11,558 nt of DNA, from positions 1 through 11,558 of the forward strand of contig FLMG01001140.1 in the NCBI GenBank assembly GCA_900088475.1, read 5' to 3'. Below the pieces are notes generated by a model, which was not told where the DNA came from, ran no database searches, and saw nothing but the letters and a program-made list of their open reading frames with translations. Made by a program: the position numbers and the translations under genes. The stretch comes from Hyphochytrium catenoides (lineage: Eukaryota; Sar; Hyphochytriomycetes; Hyphochytriales; Hyphochytriaceae). Positions 1 to 6,638 of the stretch are shown piece by piece (position 1 is the first letter of the stretch; each line of letters begins with the position of its first letter).

Positions 1-274
1 AGAGAGAGAGAAAGGAGAGTTGAGTGCGTCGATGGCTGATGGCTGGCTGGCTGGCTTGATGCGAATGGGAGGAAGGACGGGGAAGAGGAGAGAGAGAAAG
101 GCTGTTACATAAGAGGACCTCGCCTTACTTCACACTAGAACATCAGCAGCTCGCACTTTCTGTCATCTATACTTGTTAATTCACAGAATCGAGCGGGGGA
201 CTAGTGTTAGTAAGACTGAGATTCTCGTGAGGAGAATCGCCAAACAGTTAAATAGTCAATTTACATCTCTGGGT

Positions 275-287
275 TGTCAATTTGACA
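275..287. promoter_or_regulatory. 13-bp inverted repeat TGTCAA-T-TTGACA
   Basis: TGTCAA at 275-280 and TTGACA at 282-287 form a perfect dyad around a single T. It lies 560 bp upstream of the SDR start codon and before the pyrimidine tract. The same half-sites recur, more widely spaced, at 6038-6061 in the other intergenic region. It could be a site for a dimeric transcription factor, but that function is inferred from symmetry alone and a 13-bp dyad can arise by chance. Confidence 0.3.
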
Positions 288-420
288 CTACTTGAAGGGA
301 CCAAAAGATACGTCTGCTAGAAATCTTTCCTTTTTTGCTTGGCATTACTGTAGACTACTGTCAATAATAGGGGCGTTCGTTCCTTCTGCCTCTTAGGGCT
401 GTGTAAACTACAGGGAAGAC

Positions 421-510
421 TTTCTTCTTTTTCTCTTTCTCCCTCTCTCTCTCTGTCCCTGTCTCTCTCTCTCTCTCTCTTTCTCTTTCTCTCTGTGTGT
501 CTCTCTCTAT
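421..510 (+). repeat. CT-rich microsatellite tract upstream of the SDR gene
   Basis: This is a nearly uninterrupted pyrimidine run dominated by CT dinucleotides, with short TTTCTT and TGTGTG interruptions. It continues in weaker form to about 600. A comparable CT tract on the coding strand lies upstream of the prolyl hydroxylase gene, at 11498-11558 when read on the - strand. It may be a promoter or 5' UTR element, or simple microsatellite expansion. Confidence 0.8.
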
Positions 511-847
511 TCCCGGCTGTCTCGCACCTCTTCTTTTACCCCTATCTGTCGCTCACTCCGTTCCTCGTCACTCTCTCTCTCTCTCTTTTATCAGGACTCT
601 TCCCTCTGATGCTGTTGCTCTCTGCTCGTTCTTCCGCTACAGTGAAGATTTCCTTAGTGGAAGTCTCGGCCGGCCTTCCGCTTCTCTTTGTCTCCTTGGG
701 TGAAGCAGAGACTCTCTGGTGCTACCACGCCCTCCATTTCTCCTTCTCACTCTTCCCCTACTGACACTAGCAACCAGCTCCTACAGTCTACAGTCAGTGT
801 CAAGAGGAGAGAAGGAGCAAGGGAGAAGGAAGAGTCAATAGCGAAAG

Positions 848-1228
848 ATGGCGTCTCGTCTAGGCAGCAAGCTGAAGGGGAAAGTGGCGGTCATCACCGG
901 TGCAGGAGGAGGGATTGGCAGACAGACCTCTCTGCTCTTCGCGCGCGAAGGTGCCAAAGGAGTCGTTTGCGCGGACCTGAACATGAAGGAGGCACAGAAG
1001 ACGGCGCAGATGGTGCAGAAACTCATTGGGAAAGACGGTGTAGCTCTCCCCATCGCCACGGATGTGTCTAAGGCCGGTAAGAGTGATGAAGGCGCCGCGG
1101 GAGAGCAGAACAGCCCCGGCAATCAGAGAAAAATAACCAGACGCCGGTCAAGGCTAAAGGTGGAGGGTTTGACATTAAACATACAGGAGTAGAATTAACG
1201 AGAGAGATTATGGGGGAGGAAAGAGAGG

Positions 1229-1274
<46 letters not shown>

Positions 1275-2738
1275 CACAGACAGAGAATGAGGATTGATCT
1301 TCTACTTCATCTAACTATAATGTGTGGCCCCAGCTGAGGTTCAGCGGCTAGTAGAGACGACGGAGGAGAGCTTCGGCTCCCTTCACATTCTTTTCAACAA
1401 CGCGGGGATCATGCACCCGGAGGACGACGGCGCAGAGACGACAGAGGAACACATCTGGGACCTCACGATGAACGTCAATGTCAAAGGTACTCTAGCTCAT
1501 GCCGTCTCCTGCCTCACCCTACAGCTTTCCCCTTTTCACAAGGTGTCTCTCTCTTTCGCCCTCTCTCTCTTCCATGTGATATCCCGCTCTCGCTCCTTCT
1601 CTTATTCTCGCGTTTCTTAATCCCATCTTCGTTGTTGCACGATATTCCTTCCTTGTGCTTGTCCTTCAGCCCTTCTCACTGCTGAGCGGCTAGGTCTCTG
1701 ACATGTGTTTCCTCCCATCTTTTGCTCCTTGCTCCTCGTGCTTCTCTGCTCGCTAGCTCTTCTCGTTCCTCCTTTTCGCTCTGGACTCTTCCCGCTTCCC
1801 CTCTAATTCTCTCAGGTTTTTGCCTTTCTTCTTGACCCTCTGATCGCTACTATCTCCTCATTCGTTCTCGTCGCTCTCTTGCAGGGGTATTCTTGGGCTG
1901 CAAGTACGGCATCCCTGCCATCCGTCGCTCAGGAGGTGGCTCCATCATCAACACCGCGTCCTTCGTCGGTGTCGTCGGTGCTGCCACTCCTCAACTCGCT
2001 TACACAGCCAGCAAAGGTGCTGTCCTCTCTCTCTCTCGGGAGCTGGCAGTGATCCATGCGAGGGAGAACATTAGAGTTAATGCTCTCTGTCCCGGACCGC
2101 TGAACACGCCTCTCCTTCAGAGCTTCTTGAACACCGAAGAAAAGAAACAGAGAAGATTGGTCCACGTACCGATGGGAAGGTAAGGGAAGGCCATAGATTA
2201 CAAAGAGCCATAGAAGTGGAAAGCGATAGACGAGAATGACTTGGCTTCCCGTAAGAGCTGGAGTAACTTGTAGATGTTCGCCAGAGGGTAAGAGGATAGA
2301 GAGCATGGTCTTTCAACTGTAGAGTGAGGGAGGATAAGACGTTGAGTGGAGGACAAGAGAGAGAAGACGACTGAGCTAAGATTGAAGGGGAATACAGCAT
2401 CCCCATATTCGTTGTACAGGGCCCTGTGGCGCGCGTAATCACGTGCAGCGGCCAATGGGCTGAGGCCGGCCCGCGTCTCTGTCGTTTCCTGCTTGCTACC
2501 ACTCTTTCACCTCCCTTATCTCTTGTCCTGTCTCGTCTCTCACTGATTACTCTTGACTCTGCATTGACTTTCCAGGTTCGGAGAAGCTGCAGAGATGGCA
2601 AAGGCGGCACTCTTTCTAGCATCTGACGATTCTTCCTACGTCACTGGCACCTCCTTCCTCGTGGACGGAGGGCTCACTGCGGCGTATGTCACTCCTGAGG
2701 GCGAGGTGGACCCTTTCGGTGGGCCTAAGGAGATCTAA
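848..2738 (+). CDS. Classical short-chain dehydrogenase/reductase (SDR), four exons, 279 aa
   Basis: Exons are 848-1076, 1334-1486, 1885-2179 and 2576-2738, all with GT-AG introns and in frame (840 nt). The start is the first ATG after an in-frame TAG at 839. The product is a Rossmann-fold NAD(P)-dependent oxidoreductase, probably soluble, with no signal peptide. Motifs are TGAGGGIG (17-24, cofactor glycine motif), D43 at the end of strand beta-2 (favours NAD(H) over NADP(H) by family rules), D72-V73 (adenine pocket), NNAG (98-101), the catalytic tetrad N125-S153-Y167-K171 in NVKG / S / YTASK, and PG after beta-6. The C-terminus has the usual VDGG block followed by about 20 extra residues. 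At 279 aa it is slightly longer than the usual 250. The substrate cannot be read from sequence. It resembles bacterial-type SDRs annotated as 3-oxoacyl-ACP reductase or glucose dehydrogenase, but such labels are unreliable. Confidence 0.93.
1232..1268 (+). repeat. (GA)n microsatellite inside SDR intron 1
   Basis: An almost pure GA dinucleotide run, followed by CA/GA mixed repeat to about 1285, occupies the centre of the first SDR intron (1077-1333). It is purine-rich on the sense strand, opposite to the pyrimidine bias of SDR intron 2. The acceptor at 1332-1333 is well separated from it. It is probably a neutral, length-variable locus. Confidence 0.85.
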
Positions 2739-3355
2739 GGATGAAGCGGAAAGAGACAACCGAGAGAAGGAGGGGACGAACGTGACAGCTCCACCACCTA
2801 TTCATTGTGCTTTCTTGGGCTTTCTCCTCCCAACACTATCTGTGAAGCTCTAGTGATTAAGTCGATGCATTACTTTGATACTATTGCGCCTCGTGTTCTC
2901 TTACTGTCTTGTCTTTCCTTCCGTCATTATCGTAGGACATGGCGACTGGCCCTCTTGAGCTCTCTTCTTGTACCTTAGCTTCCTCGTCCTGGATTCCTCT
3001 TTCCACTCTCTTGCCTGGTACTTTCGCCTTCCTCTGCCTCTATAGTGCCAGCAGATCCATGTCCATCCTCCTCAAGGCTGTCTATTCTCCCAATCATCAG
3101 TCTCTGTCAAATTCTGGTTTCGGGGTTATGTTCCTGAGCCTCGTTCTTCTGCTCCTCTTGATACTTCTGCCAACATCGGCACGGTGCAAGCCTCTATTGC
3201 TACTGCCTCGCCGAGAGCAGCGGTAAAGAGACATGCCTCCCCTGGAGACTTCTATAATGTCCAGTCTGCCTGCGCATCTCTTTCTCCCTTCTCTGTCCCA
3301 AGTTTTGGCACACATGGTACTTTCGAGTCCGTTTCTCTTCGTGAGGGCTCTCCCA
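2739..3355. other. Convergent intergenic region between SDR and PUB gene 3' ends
   Basis: This 617-bp stretch lies between the SDR stop (+) and the PUB-protein stop (-), so it should hold both 3' UTRs and both polyadenylation signals. I see no clear AATAAA hexamer in a convincing position on either strand. A + strand open frame at 2939-3226 encodes a Leu/Ser-rich hydrophobic peptide, but it has no family motif and follows local CT richness, so I do not call it. I looked on the - strand for a UBX domain continuing the PUB gene and found none. Confidence 0.6.
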
Positions 3356-5639
3356 TTAGCTAAGAAGCTCCAGCTCTCTTGCTCTTTCCTCTACGTCCAG
3401 CGCTAAGCGCCACACCTCCTCTAGGCTGGCGTCGGAGAGTAACAGAAGATACTCTTCCTTCTTCCCATTTTCACTCTCGGTCACTCTTATAAAACCTGCA
3501 GCCAGGAAGAGGTCAATACCTCCCCGAACGGAGGCCACTCGTTGCTGAAACCCTTTGTTGCCTATCCGAATTTTTCTAAACTTCTCTTCCTGTAAGATGA
3601 AGGAGAGAACAGATTAGTATGGGCTGGAGAGGATTTGACTCCCTTTATCGCCTGAGCGCCACCTCTCCGACCTTATCCGTTCCTTTGCTTTCCAGTCGAG
3701 AGCAGATGTGTGTCCTCTGCTTCTCTCCCTCATCACAGCCCCTCTCCCATACATCTGTCTTCTAGCTAGCTTATGTTCCAGCCGACCGTCCTACCTCAGG
3801 TTCGTCGATAATATTTCTAAGCATTTTGGCTGCAGTAGACAGAGCGACAATAGCTTTGCCCTTGCCCTCCTGGTCCAGGTTCGGTTCTGACATTAGATAG
3901 TCCAAGTCTTCGCTTCTTACTCCTCCTTGTTCACTCTGCTTTATCTCTTCCACTTCATTGCCACCATCCGGAGGAGCAGATGAAGAGGAAAAGGAACTGA
4001 TACCCAAGCTCTCTCCCGCCTTTCCTGCCAAGTGCTCAGCGACTATATCGTCTTGGATGTCCGGAGGGAGAGAAGCAAAGACTGTAGGGTCATAGCCAGG
4101 AGGACATCGTCTCTCAGGCCATCTGAACCTACGGGGAGAGGAGGTGGCGACAGGCGGCGGCGGACTTGATCCTTTGTCTTTGGCTCCTGTCCTTGAAGCT
4201 TCTCTCTCTCCAGCGTGTGAACGAACGCTTTTCCCTATATCTGCCGCTGCGCCTGGCTCTGGGGCACCAACGATAGCGACTCTCGCCTGGTGGGACTGGG
4301 GAAGAGATAAGTTACAGCGTCATAAGGGGGGAAGAGTGCAAAAGGAGGCCGGCCAGTGAGGGAGAAACCATCGAGGGGCCAGTAAGATAACCATCACTTC
4401 TTCCTATAATTTCATTCTATCTGCTTCTTTGGCTCTCTTCTCTCCTGCCTTTCTCCTACCGTGGCAAAGGAGGCTGCGTATGGATTGAAGCCCATGGCTT
4501 CTACTTCCTCTTGCTCTTTCTGCTTGATCTGCTCAGGGGAGAGATCCTGACCCGCTTTAAAGTGAATGAGACGGAGGCAAGGTGGACGCAGGCAAAGAGG
4601 TTGAGAGTCAAGGGGAAAAAAAGTAAGAGGCAAAGAAGGGAAACAAAGGGAGAGGCAGAGTAGAGATAATCGCCTGGGCCTTGCTGACAGGGCAGTGAAG
4701 AATGACTTCGGGTATATGAAGAACATAAAAGACGAAAGGAAAGAGAAAGGAGGAAGAGAGAGCGAGAGAAAGAAAGAGAGAACGCTACCAGGTGAGCCCA
4801 ACACGGGAGATGGCGCAGGAAGAGACCGCTCGACGCTCTCTCCCGCTAGGATCTTGGCTTCCACGCTCCAGGAAGGCAAAGAGTTGGGCTCCCTTGCCTT
4901 CCTTTCTCTTCCAATCGCTTCTGCCACGCTCCTGTCCTCTTCTCGGCCAGAGATGCCTGATAGGAATGGAGATGAGGTTGAGACAGAAGAGAAACCACAG
5001 GCGCAAGAAGGGTGGGGCTGGAGAAAGGAAAGACAAGAAGAAGAAATGCATTCCTTGGAAGAGACGTTCTTCTTTCTCTTTGTTGCTCTTTTCTCTCCTC
5101 TCCTTGGCCGTTCTGTCTGGCTCTACCTGCCTGGGAAACCGCCGTACATCATTTGCATTTGTCTCTCCTTTCTAGCTTGTTCCCTTCCCCGGCTCATTAT
5201 TACCTGCAGCTCTCTTCGCTGCGCCTTCTCCTCCTCAGAGAGATTGGGGCTAGATTTCTGGGTCGGGATAGAGGGAAGGCAGAAGCAGAATTACTAAGAG
5301 AGACACATGTCGCATGCAGTGCCACGCAGGCGGATAATAGACCGGTGGAACCAGAAAGAGACGCTGCTGAAGCGACAAAGTTGAAGGAAAGGTGCAAGAG
5401 CACCATGGGTCGTGAGGAGGGGCTGAGGGAGAGGAGCCGTTGAAGGAGCCAACGAGATGTCTTTGCCGCACCTTAAAGAGCCCTCCCTCCCTCTTTTTCG
5501 GCTCCTCTCTCTTATCTCGTTCTCTCCTTTGTTCTTCTCCTTCACCGCCATCCCCCAGCCGATGCCCTGGGCCCTTGCGCGCCGTCTTGACTGTGACGGC
5601 GTTCTGAGCCTTTGACAGCGCCGCCTTTAGCTTGTCCAT
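3356..5639 (-). CDS. p97/VCP adaptor-like protein: VIM-like motif, UBM-like motif, PUB domain; five exons, 363 aa
   Basis: Exons on the - strand are 5639-5546, 4956-4789, 4554-4460, 4295-3795 and 3589-3356, phase-consistent (1092 nt). The first ATG in frame is at 5639, in good context (AGG before it, G after it). The N-terminus reads VTVKTARKGPGHRLGDG (about 15-31), which resembles the VIM motif of UBXN6 that binds the p97 N-domain. Residues 43-70 resemble the UBXN6 linker with its ARLE-like helix. Residues 188-206 (DPTVFASLPPDIQ...) are UBM-like, as in HUWE1, which suggests ubiquitin binding. The PUB domain (about 260-350) has N280, EEKFRKIRIGNKGF (287-300) and GGIDLFLAAGF (309-319); PUB domains bind the p97 C-terminal tail. 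The predicted role is a cytosolic or nuclear p97 cofactor. No UBX domain follows. The first junction is least certain: a second donor at AAG|GTGCGG (5472/5471) exists but gives the wrong phase for exon 2. Confidence 0.85.
4035..4091 (-). other. UBM-like ubiquitin-binding motif coding segment (residues 188-206)
   Basis: The segment encodes DPTVFASLPPDIQDDIVAE within exon 4 of the PUB gene. It fits the D-x-x-[VF]-F-x-x-LP-x-[DE]-[IL]-[QR]-x-[DE]-[IVL] pattern known from the UBM repeats of HUWE1 and of Rev1/Pol iota, including the central Leu-Pro that contacts ubiquitin. It is flanked by low-complexity Ser/Pro-rich linker, as expected for a short linear motif. There is one copy only. Confidence 0.65.
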
Positions 5640-5923
5640 CCTGTCTGGCTCTTTGTCTCTCCTGAGAGCGCCTCTGAGGCCGCCTCGGCTTCTGAGCTTC
5701 GTTATCAAGCAAATTTCTGGCCTTCTTCTCTTCGTCAAGCTCTATTCTTTGCCGCTGTCGTCCTCCCCAGGCCCGAGCCTCCTCTCTCCCGCGCCCGTTC
5801 TCTCCCCTCTCCGTCCCTCTCTACATCGCTGACCCAGGCAGCGCAAGGCAAGTGCCTAACGAGGGAAAGGAAAGTCAAAACATCACGAATCACGATCATT
5901 ACCGTCAATAAACAATCCTCCGT

Positions 5924-5975
5924 TCACAAAATGTGATGTGAATTCACACACAAGAGGAAATGACAGTGACACTGT
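5924..5975. promoter_or_regulatory. Cluster of three adjacent inverted repeats upstream of the PUB gene
   Basis: Three perfect dyads lie within 52 bp: TCACA-AAA-TGTGA at 5924-5936, TGTGAATTCACA at 5937-5948 (directly abutting the first, sharing the TGTGA/TCACA half-site), and ACAGTG-A-CACTGT at 5963-5975. They lie 285-336 bp upstream of the PUB gene ATG (- strand), inside the AT-richer island. Repeated symmetric half-sites fit a dimeric DNA-binding protein. This is an inference; no such factor is identified. Confidence 0.4.
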
Positions 5976-6037
5976 TTCTAGAAAAAAACAGCCAACTAGG
6001 GTAAAGCTTGCTTATTTTCGCACGGTAAATGTCATAG

Positions 6038-6061
6038 TGTCAAATATTTGCTATATTGACA
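6038..6061. promoter_or_regulatory. Spaced inverted repeat TGTCAA...TTGACA with an internal palindrome
   Basis: TGTCAA at 6038-6043 and TTGACA at 6056-6061 are the same half-sites as in the 275-287 dyad, here 12 bp apart. The 10-bp palindrome CAAATATTTG (6041-6050) overlaps the left arm, and another TGTCA starts at 6030. The site lies about 400 bp upstream of the PUB gene start codon. A regulatory role is only suggested by recurrence in two upstream regions. Confidence 0.3.
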
Positions 6062-6421
6062 AAGAGCAGGCTTTGACTCTTCTGGTCATGCTGCGAAGCT
6101 CATCTCGATCCTCCTCTCTCCTCCTCCCTCCTCCCTCTCTACCTGTTCAGAGGGCGGTCATCACTCCTTCAGATGCTGCCCCGTGGTCCGCTCCCACCGT
6201 CTCGCTCTCTTTCTCTTCTCTTCTTTCCTTCTCTGTCTTCCTCTTCCCGCTCTACAGCCCCTTCCTCTCCTTGGTCTGCCTCTTTCTCTCCTGGCGACTG
6301 CCGCTTGCCGACACCACAGCTCTTCCTCTTTCCAATCTTCTAATTCACTAGTTAAGTGTCCTTCTTCCTCTCCCCTGGGGTGCTCATTCTATGTCCAGCA
6401 CCACCTCTCTCAGGATGACGA

Positions 6422-6490
6422 CGGAAGAGGACAGACACAGCCGGAAGAGGTAGCGCGAGAGAAGTCAATGCACAGAGCGAGAAGTCAACG
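6422..6490 (+). repeat. Short imperfect direct repeats in the hydroxylase 3' flank
   Basis: CGGAAGAGG occurs at 6422-6430 and 6442-6450, and GAGAAGTCAA occurs twice just after, around 6458-6467 and 6479-6488. The copies are 20-21 bp apart, which suggests a small slippage-type duplication. There is no sign of a transposon terminal structure. Confidence 0.45.
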
Positions 6491-6638
6491 GTCGGAGGAC
6501 AGACAGGCAGACTATGGTCTGGTTGACTCTTATCTCCTAAAGAAAGCGGGATTCTATGCTTAAGTTCTCCTAGTAAGAAATGAACATGCAGTCTCTATGA
6601 CCTTGCCTCCCTCCTTTGCCGCTCTCCCTACAGTTCTC

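Larger units (their letters stand above)
1..847. other. Non-coding region upstream of the SDR gene
   Basis: No credible gene is seen here. The left edge is a short AG microsatellite, followed by a (GGCT)4 run near 41-56. Positions about 120-400 are of mixed composition and include the inverted repeat at 275-287. Positions 421-600 are a strongly pyrimidine-rich tract on the coding strand. A TAG at 839-841 is in frame with, and just upstream of, the ATG at 848, so the coding sequence does not extend leftwards without an intron. The promoter and 5' UTR probably lie here. The open frames crossing the tract encode Leu/Ser/Phe-rich low-complexity peptides, as expected from CT repeats. Confidence 0.7.
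5640..6638. promoter_or_regulatory. Intergenic region: PUB gene upstream and prolyl hydroxylase 3' flank
   Basis: Both flanking genes are on the - strand, so this 999-bp gap should carry the 3' end of the hydroxylase transcript and the promoter of the PUB gene. The + strand is CT-rich at 5640-5825 and 6090-6340. Between them lies an AT-richer island, about 5876-6065, with clustered short inverted repeats. Open frames on the + strand (for example 5938-6351) encode Ser/Leu/Pro-rich peptides without family motifs and are treated as composition artefacts. No RNA gene was recognised. Confidence 0.6.

Noticed and set aside
495-1071. Overlapping + strand open frames upstream of and across the SDR first exon (495-764, 497-703, 688-1071)
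   Set aside because: They are Leu/Ser-rich translations of CT repeat, or a shadow frame of exon 1, and lack family motifs. The 848 frame gives an unambiguous Rossmann fold.
1068-1277. - strand open frame with a long Ser-Leu repeat
   Set aside because: It is the translation of the (GA)n microsatellite inside SDR intron 1.
2077-2622. - strand 181-aa open frame opposite SDR exons 3-4
   Set aside because: It runs antisense through two confirmed exons and an intron, with no recognisable motif.
2939-3226. + strand hydrophobic 95-aa open frame after the SDR stop
   Set aside because: Composition follows CT-rich DNA. There is no convincing start context or family motif, and it sits where two 3' UTRs converge.
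4695-5443. + strand open frames of 127-200 aa opposite the PUB gene 5' half
   Set aside because: They are antisense to exon 2 and intron 1 of the PUB gene and of biased Lys/Glu then Leu/Ser composition. The - strand exons here are phase-consistent and match UBXN6-like sequence.
5472-5545. Longer PUB exon 1 using donor AAG|GTGCGG (adds about 25 charged residues)
   Set aside because: It ends in phase 0, while exon 2 needs phase 1; the donor G|GTGAAG at 5546/5545 fits. An unseen small exon could still rescue the longer form, so this remains the weakest junction.
5938-6351. + strand 137-aa open frame in the intergenic region
   Set aside because: Its first part covers the AT-richer island with inverted repeats and the rest is Ser/Leu/Pro from CT-rich DNA. 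No motif and no supporting splice structure.
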